In this document: positions 1 through 8,360 of the stretch, piece after piece | How the letters are laid out: the number at the start of each line of letters is the position of its first letter | Position numbering within the stretch: the first letter of the stretch is position 1 | Source of the DNA: CAYVMN01 sp964452575 | GTDB lineage: Bacteria; Desulfobacterota; DSM-4660; Desulfatiglandales; Desulfatiglandaceae | Direction: 5' to 3' | NCBI GenBank assembly: GCA_964452575.1 | Contig: CAYVMN010000029.1 | Span: forward strand, 1-27,697 | Length of the DNA: 27,697 nt | Notes under the pieces: generated by a model | The model's input: only the letters and a program-made list of their open reading frames with translations | The model's database searches: none | What the model was told of the DNA's origin: nothing | Translations under genes and position numbers: made by a program

Positions 1-1
1 G

Positions 2-265
2 AAAAGCCGTAGCCTCAATTTTGAAAAAGTTGCCGAGAGGGTTTCTTTGCTGTTCAATCTGGAAAAGGCTTACATAATCGGTCGAGGAAGGCAGAAGGAC
101 AGGGTCCGGGCCAGGGATTTACTCTGCTACTGGGCTGTGGTTGAATTGGGAATGCCTATGGTAGATTTGGCGAGGAAATTTGGCATAACGCCTGCGGCTG
201 TCAGTTATGCAGTTCAGCGAGGAGAGAAAACGGCAAATGAAGGAGGTTACCAGCTGGAAATTTGA
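2..265 (+). pseudogene. C-terminal fragment of a REP-associated (IS200-like, Y1) tyrosine transposase, cut by the window edge
   Basis: The reading frame is open at the left edge and ends in TGA, giving about 87 residues. The visible part contains a helix-turn-helix module (RARDLLCYWAVVELGMP... DLARKFGITPAAVSYAVQRGE) followed by a short tail. This resembles the C-terminal extension of many deltaproteobacterial REP-associated (RAYT/IS200-like) transposases, where an 'RxLLCYWAVRELG' segment and 'GIT.PAVSYAVxRGE' follow the catalytic Y1 domain. That likeness is from memory of the family. The catalytic HUH and tyrosine motifs would lie upstream of position 1, so I cannot tell whether the gene is intact or a remnant. 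A TTG at 47 could be called as a start, but upstream codons continue the same frame. An alternative reading is a stand-alone DnaA-like HTH protein. Confidence 0.6.
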
Positions 266-440
266 GTTATTCAAATGAGTAAGGTCGCCCCCCTTTTTCT
301 AAGTGCCAGGGGCAATCAATGAGGATCCAAAATCCTATGATTCAGAAGCAAATTCCTTTGAGAGATTCGCACTGACTCCGTTTTTTCTATGACTAAGGTA
401 ACTCCCGGCGTCTTGCAGCCGGCTAGCACTGGATGCCGTC

Positions 441-1178
441 ATGAATACCAAATTCAATTACATAAGAAAGAAGCACAGTCTGTATGAAGAAGTTGCAGAC
501 GTGATCAAGGAGTCCATCCTGTCAGGCAGCTACAGAGACGGCGAGGCCCTCCCCAGCGAGGTAGAGCTTTCCGTCCAGCTTGGCGTCAGTCGGTCCGTGG
601 TGAGGGAAGCAACCCGTTCCCTGCAATCCCGGGGATTCCTTGAGATCCGTCGCGGGGCCAAAGGGGGGATTTACGTCAAAGAACTCAATCAGTCGGCCAT
701 GTGTGAGAACCTCTCTGACCTCATTATCGCGAGAAAGATAACCATGGAAGATCTCGCCGCAGCCAGGAATTACCTGGAACCGGAAGTCAGCCGGCTTGCC
801 GCCCTCCATTGTAGTGAAAAAGACCTCGAGGCCCTGGAGGATGACATCCTGGCCTACGAGCGGACCAAAGACAAGGAAAAGATCATCACGTTGAATACGC
901 GCTTTCATCAAAGGGTTGGGAAGGCCTGTGGGAATCTATTCTATGCCACCTTAATAGACGTGATCATGAGTTTCACCGAAGGGTTTGTAAGAACGATCAA
1001 GCCCTTGGGCCACATTATCCACCGGCAGGGGGAGCATCGAGAAATTCTGGAGGCCCTGAGACAACATGATCCCGACAGAGCTATGAAAGCCACCCTGGGA
1101 CATATCTCCCATATCAACGAGGAAATGCTGGAACTGGAAAAGGAGTATCTGGAGCTTCATTTGGGCAGCATTCGCTGA
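441..1178 (+). CDS. GntR-family transcriptional regulator, FadR subfamily (FCD effector domain)
   Basis: A 245-residue protein of typical FadR/FCD length. The N-terminal winged helix (about residues 13-80) shows the GntR signature 'LPSEVELSVQLGVSRSVVREA' split over helix 2 and the recognition helix, then a basic wing (residues 69-78). The C-terminal helical FCD domain (about 100-235) keeps the metal/ligand residues N152, H156, H199 and H221; the first is Asn where many members have Asp. Members usually repress catabolic operons and are released by an organic acid or acyl-CoA. It stands convergent to the TRAP genes at the far end of the 16-kb catabolic run, so it is the obvious candidate regulator of that run; this is inference. 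The ribosome site before the ATG is weak. Confidence 0.9.
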   Translation: MNTKFNYIRKKHSLYEEVADVIKESILSGSYRDGEALPSEVELSVQLGVSRSVVREATRSLQSRGFLEIRRGAKGGIYVKELNQSAMCENLSDLIIARKITMEDLAAARNYLEPEVSRLAALHCSEKDLEALEDDILAYERTKDKEKIITLNTRFHQRVGKACGNLFYATLIDVIMSFTEGFVRTIKPLGHIIHRQGEHREILEALRQHDPDRAMKATLGHISHINEEMLELEKEYLELHLGSIR

Positions 1179-1190
1179 GCCCGCTCTCGA

Positions 1191-1247
1191 CCACCTGGAC
1201 CCTGCCCAGGCGATCCCATCCGGGTTTTTCGGATGAGGAGCAGGTGG
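1191..1247. terminator. Nested hairpin between convergent gntR and dctM genes
   Basis: Outer arms CCACCTG (1191-1197) and CAGGTGG (1241-1247) enclose an inner stem CATCCG (1217-1222) / CGGATG (1230-1235) with a GTTTTT-containing loop. It lies just past the GntR stop and downstream of the TRAP operon, where a bidirectional terminator would be expected. There is no long U-run, so intrinsic termination is likely but not certain. Confidence 0.5.
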
Positions 1248-1341
1248 TGGAGGCGTCATTTTTGCCAGGCCTGACGATACGCCCTGTCGATCAGAGAGCC
1301 AGATTTCATTTGAGGAGGTCGGTCCGGCGGCATGCTGCGTG

Positions 1342-2652
1342 TTACATCATGCCTGGAAGCCAGAGAACCATTTTCGGAAAGGCGATACACAGGGACATGG
1401 ATGCCGCATCGCAAAGAAGGAATGGAAAGCAGGCCTTATAGATATCAACCATGGTCACCTCCGGGGGCGCCACTCCTTTCATGATGAAAAGCAGAATACC
1501 AAAAGGAGGGGTGGTGAGCGCCATCTCGATATTGATGAGCATCAGCAGACCGAACCATAACGGATCGTAGCCCAGGGTGGTGATGACGGGCAGATAGATG
1601 GGAAGTGTCATCATGATGATGCCGAACACATCCAGGAAACATCCCATGAGGATGACGATCAACTGCATGCTGATGACCGTGACAATGGGCGCGACCGGAA
1701 GATTCATCGCCAATTCCGTGAGCCCCATGGTTGATCCCGTGAATACCAGGATTTGACTGAATGTCTTTGCCCCCGCCACGATCATGAAAGACATAACCGT
1801 AATTTTGAGGGCCCCTTCCAACGACCTCCTCACTACCTTCCATTTGAGTTTCCCGTAGCAGGCGGCAATGATGAGAGCACCCAAGACGCCGGTCGCAGCC
1901 GACTCGGTGGGCGTTGCAATTCCCGCGAAGATGAAACCCAGGATCATGACCACGATCAATCCCGGTGGAAGCACATACTTGAGCGTCGCCACTATCTTCT
2001 CTTTGGCGGCCATGGGGGCCACATCATAGGCTGGCGCCAGGTCGGGCTGGAACAGGCATCGTACAATCACATACCCAGAATAAAACGAGGCCATAATCAG
2101 ACCGGGGATGATGCCCGCAATGAGAAGTTTCCCAACGGATATGTCTCCCACGCTTCCCAAGAACACCGCAATAGCAGACGGTGGAATGATCATGGCCAAC
2201 CCCCCCCCTCCCACTATGGGGCCGATGCTCATGGGCTTCTTGTACCCACGCCGCAACATATCCGGCAACATCAGGGAGCCCATCATCGCCGTGGTCGCAA
2301 GCGTGGACCCGCTGAGAAGCGAAAACGTGGTTGAACCTCCAACCGTCAGCAGGCTGAGCCTTCCAGGGAACCGACCGAACCATTTGTCGAGAACGTCCAG
2401 CATCTTCGACCCTATGCCTGCTTGAAAGAGCAACTCTCCCAGAAAGACAAACATCGGAATGGGCAATAGAGTGAATTTGGAGACGGAGCTAAACATGTTG
2501 AGGATGTACTGGTGGAGTCCCGATACACCTCCCCATACAAAAACAGCCCCGATCAAGGTCAAGAGTAGAAAACAGAATGCTACAGGGAATCCCGTGGCAA
2601 ACATAAAAACGAGGGATCCAATGAACAACGAGAGGGAGAGCCACCAATCCAT
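1342..2652 (-). CDS. dctM: TRAP transporter large permease subunit (DctM family)
   Basis: A 436-residue, very hydrophobic protein with about twelve membrane segments, the usual size for the DctM subunit of tripartite ATP-independent periplasmic transporters. Family landmarks include a glycine/proline-rich helix 'SGSTLATTAMMGSLMLPDM' and the later 'AGIATPTESAATG' segment, both characteristic of the ion-transporter superfamily fold. It carries out sodium- or proton-coupled uptake of an organic acid delivered by DctP. The ATG is preceded by GGAGG with 9-nt spacing, supporting this start. It is the last gene of the minus-strand run, downstream of dctQ across a 119-bp gap that holds a hairpin. Confidence 0.95.
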   Translation of the reverse strand: MDWWLSLSLFIGSLVFMFATGFPVAFCFLLLTLIGAVFVWGGVSGLHQYILNMFSSVSKFTLLPIPMFVFLGELLFQAGIGSKMLDVLDKWFGRFPGRLSLLTVGGSTTFSLLSGSTLATTAMMGSLMLPDMLRRGYKKPMSIGPIVGGGGLAMIIPPSAIAVFLGSVGDISVGKLLIAGIIPGLIMASFYSGYVIVRCLFQPDLAPAYDVAPMAAKEKIVATLKYVLPPGLIVVMILGFIFAGIATPTESAATGVLGALIIAACYGKLKWKVVRRSLEGALKITVMSFMIVAGAKTFSQILVFTGSTMGLTELAMNLPVAPIVTVISMQLIVILMGCFLDVFGIIMMTLPIYLPVITTLGYDPLWFGLLMLINIEMALTTPPFGILLFIMKGVAPPEVTMVDIYKACFPFLLCDAASMSLCIAFPKMVLWLPGMM

Positions 2653-2691
2653 GTCCGACTTACCTCCGATACCCGGTCAATAATGGCCCGT

Positions 2692-2746
2692 GGCCTGAAT
2701 TCACCTGGGAGCTCTGTGCCCTGTTGAGGGCGGTGACCCTCAGGCC
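2692..2746 (-). repeat. Nested hairpin in the dctQ-dctM intercistronic gap
   Basis: Three nested inverted repeats: GGCCTGA (2692-2698) with TCAGGCC (2740-2746); TCACC (2701-2705) with GGTGA (2732-2736); CCCT (2719-2722) with AGGG (2727-2730). In the dctQM transcript this could form a long stem. It has no U-run, so mRNA stabilisation or partial attenuation is more likely than full termination. Confidence 0.5.
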
Positions 2747-2771
2747 GTTGCTGAAGACTGTCTTACCCTTG

Positions 2772-3281
2772 TCACTCCCGCCGCAAGGCACGCCACTGTC
2801 TCAGGTGCTCTTGGCTGCTAAAAAGAAACTCGAGCGCCAAAAGGAAACTGCCGATTGGTATGATTCCTAGAATAAGATACATGGGGGTTTCCAAGAGCGT
2901 GATCCTGTAAGTACCCCGGACATAGTGACTCCAGGTGGTTTCCACCCCATACCATGTGATGAGCAGAAACAGCGCCGCGCCGATGTACGATGTCATCAGA
3001 TTCAACAATTCCGTGTACTTGGGTGGCAGCAACGCTACCATCCAGTCAACACTAACATGCCCCTTCTTTTTGTGCAGCCAAGCAGCACCGAGAAACGTCA
3101 TGTACAGGATACTATATTCGCAGAGCTCTATCACCCACACCTGTGGCTTGTGCATAAGATAGCGCATTGCCACATTGAGGCAGATGCTCGCCCACACAAA
3201 AATCAGAATAAGCGCGGCCAACATGGCGCAACCATCAACCAGGAAATTCAAAACACGACAAAAACGCATTGTGGAATTCAT
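2772..3281 (-). CDS. dctQ: TRAP transporter small permease subunit (DctQ family)
   Basis: A 169-residue protein with four predicted membrane helices (about residues 16-40, 50-68, 88-112 and 128-150), the standard DctQ topology. Family features visible are a 'NVAMRY' motif at the end of helix 1, a conserved acidic helix around 'ELCEYSILYMTFLGAAW', and a positively charged loop followed by 'HVSVDW', which is close to the DctQ consensus 'HV.VD'. DctQ forms the membrane complex with DctM and docks DctP. Its ATG has only a modest ribosome site (AAAGGGCG). It lies 447 bp downstream of dctP, an unusually wide gap for a TRAP operon. Confidence 0.92.
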   Translation of the reverse strand: MNSTMRFCRVLNFLVDGCAMLAALILIFVWASICLNVAMRYLMHKPQVWVIELCEYSILYMTFLGAAWLHKKKGHVSVDWMVALLPPKYTELLNLMTSYIGAALFLLITWYGVETTWSHYVRGTYRITLLETPMYLILGIIPIGSFLLALEFLFSSQEHLRQWRALRRE

Positions 3282-3354
3282 CAGACGCCCTTTATTGCTA
3301 GAAATAGCTACAACTCAGCATGAAATGGTTTACATATCCGTTAAAGAATGAAAA

Positions 3355-3430
3355 GGGTCATGGGGCTTTTCTGAAGTGACTGGCGGGAGGCCGCCGGGAG
3401 ACTCGGAACGAAAGAGCAGTCCCATGACCC
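3355..3430. repeat. Long-arm inverted repeat in the dctP-dctQ gap (hairpin)
   Basis: The 447-bp gap 3282-3728 holds no convincing gene. Its main feature is an inverted repeat with 13-base arms, GGGTCATGGGGCT (3355-3367) and AGTCCCATGACCC (3418-3430), mismatched at one position. A smaller GGCGG/CCGCC hairpin lies inside. In the minus-strand mRNA this would separate the abundant binding-protein message from the permease messages, a place where REP-like stabilising or attenuating hairpins are known in binding-protein operons. An open frame on minus at 3330-3587 runs through the repeat and looks non-coding. Confidence 0.5.
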
Positions 3431-3728
3431 ATAGAAATGTGAACAATAATTTGCACTCCTCAGTAACTCGTGTCCGTCCAAGAATGGTAATCAACTGAGA
3501 TTTCAAAAGGTGGGAACCTCCGCCCTGGTCACCGACTCTCTGATCACGCGGCTCAAAAACCACCTCTTTACGACGGATTGTGGGCATTAGATGGAAAAAA
3601 GCGATGTCATCCTGCTGGAACTGAAGATCGCTCGATTATTGAACGCTCAAAAACCCCTATTTCTGGACGGACACTCGCTCATGCGTGGCTCTTCTTTTCC
3701 TTCCTCCCTGTCAAGTTGCTGGCTGGTG

Positions 3729-4709
3729 TTACCTCGTCAGCATCTTTTTAATCTTGGCATAACTCTGAGGACATTTCTTCTCGACCTGGGCCCAGGCAGC
3801 TTCATAGGCCGTATCTAGGTACCATTTTGCATCTTCGGCAGAGAAAACAATGGGCTTCACTCCAGCGTCAAAGGCCTTTTTCAATTTCAACTCCGTGTAC
3901 TTCTTGCCGTAGGCCACCATCTCCGGCTCAATCCCTTTTGCAGTTCTTGCCAGAAGATCCTGGAGATTCTTTGGAAGCTTTTTCCACGTGTCCAGATTCA
4001 CAACGGTCTGAACATCAAGATCATAGAAAGGATGGTTGATGCAGTACTTTGTGACAGCTTCCCAACCGAAATCTGTGATGAAGGCCGGCCAACCGTAGCC
4101 TTGAATGACACCTCGCTCTAAGCCTGTGTAACATTCCGTAAACTCCATGGTTACAGGGGTGACCCCGAGCATCTTGTACAATGGATCATAGACCACGGCA
4201 CTGCGCATGCTCAAACCCTTGAAGTCTGTCTTGGGGTCTTTAATTTCCTTGTTTGTCCACAGGAAGAAAGGGACACCGAAATTGATTCTTCCCAAATACT
4301 TGAGATTGGCTTTCTCCAGTAATCCTGCCATGAAATCGAAGTAGCCGATCTCTCTTTCTTCCCGGGGTGTTCTCTGGGAAAGAATCAAGGAGTACTCTTC
4401 GGGAACCACTGGCGAGATATAGGTTCCTTTAAGCCGGCAGATATCGACGACCCCGGTGCGCACCGCTTCAAACTGGTCGAAGGCCGGGATGGCCTCCGGA
4501 CCTCCGATTAGCTTGATTTGCAGTTTTCCTCCAGCCTCCTTGTTGACGATATCGATCCATTTGAGAAACATGGTATTGAAGTCGCTCTTCACTTTTGTTG
4601 TTGTAATAGCCTTCAGGGTTATTGTGTCCCCTAGGCAAGGTGACTGAAACACACCCACAGCAACGCCAAGCACACATGCCATTGCGATGATGACCTTCTT
4701 GATCCTCAT
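3729..4709 (-). CDS. dctP: TRAP transporter periplasmic substrate-binding protein (DctP family)
   Basis: A 326-residue protein with an N-terminal signal peptide: basic MRIKK, hydrophobic core to about residue 20, then a likely cleavage near residue 27. The mature part has the DctP fold signature: the 'GLSMRSAVVYDPLYKMLG' segment with R169, the arginine that usually salt-bridges the substrate carboxylate, then 'VTMEFTECYTGLERGVIQGYGW'. It should bind an organic acid in the periplasm and hand it to DctQM. I chose the ATG at 4709 because GGGGG sits at the right distance and the signal peptide begins there; an in-frame upstream ATG at 4757 would add 16 residues and spoil the signal sequence. It follows the Mo enzyme gene by 108 bp. 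The substrate cannot be read from sequence alone. Confidence 0.93.
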   Translation of the reverse strand: MRIKKVIIAMACVLGVAVGVFQSPCLGDTITLKAITTTKVKSDFNTMFLKWIDIVNKEAGGKLQIKLIGGPEAIPAFDQFEAVRTGVVDICRLKGTYISPVVPEEYSLILSQRTPREEREIGYFDFMAGLLEKANLKYLGRINFGVPFFLWTNKEIKDPKTDFKGLSMRSAVVYDPLYKMLGVTPVTMEFTECYTGLERGVIQGYGWPAFITDFGWEAVTKYCINHPFYDLDVQTVVNLDTWKKLPKNLQDLLARTAKGIEPEMVAYGKKYTELKLKKAFDAGVKPIVFSAEDAKWYLDTAYEAAWAQVEKKCPQSYAKIKKMLTR

Positions 4710-4817
4710 TTTCTTACCCCCTGCAAATAATCGTTGAAGATTGACAATCGGCTTCATAAGTCAAATCGCGCTGATTTTTGATCCATCACCCCCCTTCTTC
4801 TCTCATGGCTTTTCGCC

Positions 4818-7052
4818 CTATCGACCAGAACAGTACGTCCGGCACTTGTACACACGACAGATGGCCGATTTCAACGGCCATCCCCCGCTTTTCGGATCAC
4901 AATGATCCGGTTCATCATCCATCAGGACGTTGACATTGGACTCCCAGACTCCCCCCAGCCAGGGCTCCTCCGCCGGCAGCTCGGGAAACCACCACCCGTG
5001 CTCGCAGTGAATGACCTCCGGAGCGATGCCATCGAATATCGAGCACTTCTGTCTGATCCGCCCACGCATGGTCTCGATCCACACCCAGTCGCCGTCCTCA
5101 ATACCCAAGTTCCCGGCCGTTTGCGGGTGAATCTGCACCCTCGGATCCGGGCGCTTCCGTCGTATGGACTCGATCTGACGATGTTCCGAGTGAAAGTATG
5201 GCTGGAACCGCCCCCCGGTGATGAGCATCAGAGGATATTCCTGCATCTTTCGAGGGAGACTCACAGGACTCTCTTTTGGCTCCTCATAGCGCGGCAGAGG
5301 ATCATAACCGAGCATTTCCAGGATTTTCGACGAGAGCTCCACTTTGCCTGTAGGGGTGCCGAAGCCGCCCATTCTTTCATACTTCTTGTATTCTCTGGGA
5401 GGGAAGTGCACTCCGTCCTTTTCTCTCATAAAGGTCTCCAGGGTCATGCCGAGTGGAGCGAGTCTGTAGTCAAGCACCTCTTCATCTGTTTTCCAGGGCC
5501 AGTACTCCTCCTGCCCCAACCTTACACCCAAACCGCGGAAAAATTCGTAGTCGGTCCAGTATGAATACTCCCCTGGCATGCTCGCCGGTAAAGCCCGCTC
5601 CCCCGCCATGATTCTGTTGTCCGCCATAACAGGCTCGGCCTGGGGTCTTTCCAGCCAGCACGCCGTAGGAAGAACATAATCGGCCAGCAAAGCGCTAGGG
5701 GTCAGCCAAAAATCGTTCGCAATATAAAGATCCAGAGCCTTGAAGGCCTTATAGACCAATTTTGTGTTGGGCTGAGTGACCATAGGATTGCTGAACGTCG
5801 TTATGGCAGCCCTCACCGGATAGGGGTCTCCCGTAGTGATAGCTCTTAACACCGAGGGGAAATGGGCGTAAGAGCGACAGATGCTCTCTTTCCCCCAGAA
5901 CTCTTTAACGTATTTCCTGATCAATTCGCGGCCGGGCCAGGAGAGAAGCTTGAAACGATCTGCCCCGATTTGTTTTCTTTTCTGTTCAGGAGAGAGTTTT
6001 TCAGAGAGTTCGAGCTGCTCTCCGGTGACACATTCAGGTGGCCCCCCCATGTAATCGCCCCCTTCAACATCCAGATTTCCAAGTATGGCCATGAGAATGA
6101 GACGCGCTTGAATTGAATCCTGCTGGCTTTCGAGCTGCTCAAGTCCCATTCCATGGACACCTATCCCTGGCCTTTCTTGCCCCAGCATTATTGCAGCCTG
6201 CCTTATCACTGAAGAAGAAATTCCCGTGATCTCAGCGACCCTCTCAACAGGATATTTCTTCGCGCGCTCCACAAGTTCCTCAAAGCCGTAACACCATTTT
6301 TGCACAAAGTCCTCATCATAGAGCCGCTCCTCGATGACCACATGGATCATAGCCATAAGCAGAGCCGCATCCGTACCGGGTCTCAGTTGGAGCCAGATAT
6401 CGGCCAGTTCAGCCATTTCCGTGCGCCGAGGGTCGGCCACAACAAACTTTACCCCTCTCTTTTTCCCTTCCCTGACCGACTTCCACAGCCGCTGATAGGC
6501 CTGGGCGGGATTAATCCCTACGAGAAAGACGGATTTGCATGCGGATGAGATGACCAGGCTGGTTCTGTGAGCGAGATTCCATCCGGTGATGGCTGAGGCG
6601 CAGGTCAGCACCGGAGCATAGCAGATGGTCCCTTGACCTACGGCGTTGGGGGAACCGAAAAGGTTCATGAAACGGAGCCGGGGCCACAACATGGTCCTCC
6701 CTGTGCCAGAGGTCACCATCAGCGACTCTGGCCCGTACGACTGCTTGATGGACTCCAGCTTTTTGGCAATGTCGTCTAAAGCCTGATCCCATTCGACCCT
6801 TTCCCACCTGTTCTCGCCTCGCTCTCCTTTTCTTTTTAGAGGAAATCTAACCCGATCGGCGTGGTAGACATATTCCTTGGCAGCCCGAAGCCTGGGACAA
6901 GCTCTAGTGCGAGGAAGAATCATCTCCCATCTTGGGTCTGTTTTGTCTTCGTCAATGCTGTCAAGTCTTCCGTCTTTCGTACTCACCGCAACTCGGCATT
7001 GCGAATGGCACCAACGACACATGGCCCTTTTGACTATTTCATCCATAAACAA
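4818..7052 (-). CDS. Molybdopterin (bis-MGD) oxidoreductase of the acetylene-hydratase-like clade, stand-alone
   Basis: A 744-residue DMSO-reductase-superfamily protein. C12, C15, C19 and C52 form the N-terminal [4Fe-4S] site. C144 in 'TICYAP' sits where the metal-ligand Cys is expected. Later blocks include 'VVADPRRTEMAELADIW', 'RPGTDAALLMAMIHVVI' and a C-terminal 'YKC' tail. From memory, these blocks, the length and the tail resemble tungsten acetylene hydratase of Pelobacter (about 730 aa), which acts as a monomer. The catalytic Asp next to the second cluster cysteine in that enzyme is H16 here, so acetylene hydration is not expected. No Tat signal is visible, so it is probably cytoplasmic. 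No ferredoxin subunit is adjacent. The start is TTG (7052) or ATG (7046) behind GGGGGA. Its neighbours suggest a CoA-ester or aromatic substrate. Confidence 0.85.
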   Translation of the reverse strand: MFMDEIVKRAMCRWCHSQCRVAVSTKDGRLDSIDEDKTDPRWEMILPRTRACPRLRAAKEYVYHADRVRFPLKRKGERGENRWERVEWDQALDDIAKKLESIKQSYGPESLMVTSGTGRTMLWPRLRFMNLFGSPNAVGQGTICYAPVLTCASAITGWNLAHRTSLVISSACKSVFLVGINPAQAYQRLWKSVREGKKRGVKFVVADPRRTEMAELADIWLQLRPGTDAALLMAMIHVVIEERLYDEDFVQKWCYGFEELVERAKKYPVERVAEITGISSSVIRQAAIMLGQERPGIGVHGMGLEQLESQQDSIQARLILMAILGNLDVEGGDYMGGPPECVTGEQLELSEKLSPEQKRKQIGADRFKLLSWPGRELIRKYVKEFWGKESICRSYAHFPSVLRAITTGDPYPVRAAITTFSNPMVTQPNTKLVYKAFKALDLYIANDFWLTPSALLADYVLPTACWLERPQAEPVMADNRIMAGERALPASMPGEYSYWTDYEFFRGLGVRLGQEEYWPWKTDEEVLDYRLAPLGMTLETFMREKDGVHFPPREYKKYERMGGFGTPTGKVELSSKILEMLGYDPLPRYEEPKESPVSLPRKMQEYPLMLITGGRFQPYFHSEHRQIESIRRKRPDPRVQIHPQTAGNLGIEDGDWVWIETMRGRIRQKCSIFDGIAPEVIHCEHGWWFPELPAEEPWLGGVWESNVNVLMDDEPDHCDPKSGGWPLKSAICRVYKCRTYCSGR

Positions 7053-7138
7053 GTCATCCCCCGAAGAAGACCGAAAAGCCGTGAATTCTTGCCGACAGGC
7101 TATACGGTCGAACCACGAATAGACCCTTGGGCTGAAGG

Positions 7139-8332
7139 TCAGATAATGCCCTTGTTCTTTGCCTCCAGAAACGCCTCTTCACTCAAGCCCAGGAGCCCTC
7201 TGTATATGTCCTTATTGGACTCACCGGGTGCAGGGGCGCACCTTTCCACCTTCCCGGGGGTCTCCGACAGCCTGGCTACGATCCCCGAAATGGGAAGCGG
7301 CCCCAACCCAGGGTGATCCAGATAGACGATCATCTCCCTTTGCTCCAGTCTTCGGTCCTGCATCATTTCCGCGACGGTGTTGACCTTGCCTACCACAACA
7401 CGCGCCTTTTCCAATTCTTGGATCACGTCAGCCGCGAGCCGTGAGGCCACCCACTCACTGACGATTTCGTGGATGATATCGCGATGTTCCCAGCGGAGCA
7501 TATCGCTTGCAAACCTGGGATCCGAGGCCAGATCCCCTCTGCCCATGGCTTTGGCGAACTTGTGCCACTGATTGTCTGCAAGCGGTGCCATATAGACCCA
7601 TTGACCGTCCTTGGAGAGGCAGCAATCCATATAGGAACTGAAACCGTAATTGCCTACCTGATGTCTCAGCTCACCCCTCATAACATAGAGTAGAAGAGCG
7701 GACATATTCTGCACAAGGGCCACTGCCATATCCGAGAGCGCGATATCAATCATTTGGCCGACACCCGTCTGGTCCCGGTGATAGAGGGCGGCCATGATAG
7801 CAAAGGCGAGATTCGCCCCCGTGCAGAAATCCACATACCTCGGCCCTGCCTGAAGCGGCGGATGCCCCGGAAAACCTTGGATCCACATTTGACCCGAATA
7901 GGCCTGAGCCACGGGATCCAGACACGGGCGTTCCGCATCAGGACCGCTCTGGCCATAGCCCGACACAACCCCGACGATAATCCTAGGGTTGATTTTCTTT
8001 AGTCGGGAATAGGCCAGCCTCTTCGCCCCACGCGTTCCGGGCAGAGCGTTGTGAACGACCACATCGCTTTGTGTCACAAGGCCGCTGATCAGGTCGTCGG
8101 ACTCTGCTGAAAGAACGTCCATGGTGATGCTCTTCTTGTTTCTGGCCGTTGCCTTGAAGACCAGGCTCTCACCATTGGGGTCGAGTTGGCCGACCCTTCG
8201 GTCCGCCCCGCCGCCGGGGCTTTCAATTCTGATGACCTCGGCTCCCATATCGGCCATGAGCATGGCGCAATATGGACCGGCCGCAAAGGCTGAAAAATCA
8301 AGGACTCTTATGCCTTCTAAGGCTTTTTTCAA
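7139..8332 (-). CDS. Family III CoA-transferase (CaiB/BaiF)
   Basis: A 397-residue protein starting 'KKALEGIRVLDFSAFAAGPYC', the standard CaiB/BaiF opening. It continues with 'LADMGAEVIRIE'-type sequence, 'RNKKSITMDV', and 'TGVGQMIDIALSDMAV'. D168 in 'RYVDFCTG' aligns with the catalytic Asp of formyl-CoA transferase (about D169). It should move CoA between two carboxylic acids in the cytoplasm, probably activating the imported acid without ATP. I chose a TTG start at 8332 because AGGAAGGAGG lies five bases upstream and homology begins there; the frame opens further upstream, but that part overlaps nrfD. It sits 28 bp after the NrfD gene and 86 bp before the Mo enzyme. Other possible roles, such as succinyl-CoA- or benzylsuccinate-type transfer, cannot be separated. 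Confidence 0.92.
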   Translation of the reverse strand: MKKALEGIRVLDFSAFAAGPYCAMLMADMGAEVIRIESPGGGADRRVGQLDPNGESLVFKATARNKKSITMDVLSAESDDLISGLVTQSDVVVHNALPGTRGAKRLAYSRLKKINPRIIVGVVSGYGQSGPDAERPCLDPVAQAYSGQMWIQGFPGHPPLQAGPRYVDFCTGANLAFAIMAALYHRDQTGVGQMIDIALSDMAVALVQNMSALLLYVMRGELRHQVGNYGFSSYMDCCLSKDGQWVYMAPLADNQWHKFAKAMGRGDLASDPRFASDMLRWEHRDIIHEIVSEWVASRLAADVIQELEKARVVVGKVNTVAEMMQDRRLEQREMIVYLDHPGLGPLPISGIVARLSETPGKVERCAPAPGESNKDIYRGLLGLSEEAFLEAKNKGII

Positions 8333-8360
8333 ATGACCCTCCTTCCTTTGCCAATCCGCG

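Noticed and set aside
3330..3587. An 85-residue minus-strand frame in the dctP-dctQ gap
   Set aside because: It runs through the long inverted repeat, has a composition unlike real proteins, and I recognise no domain; treated as a chance frame.
4902..5564. A 220-residue plus-strand frame inside the second Mo enzyme gene
   Set aside because: It is antisense to a convincing enzyme gene with intact motifs, so it is a shadow of that gene's codon pattern.
4818..7052. True acetylene hydratase
   Set aside because: The catalytic Asp beside the second cluster cysteine is replaced by His, and the gene context is aromatic/CoA metabolism.
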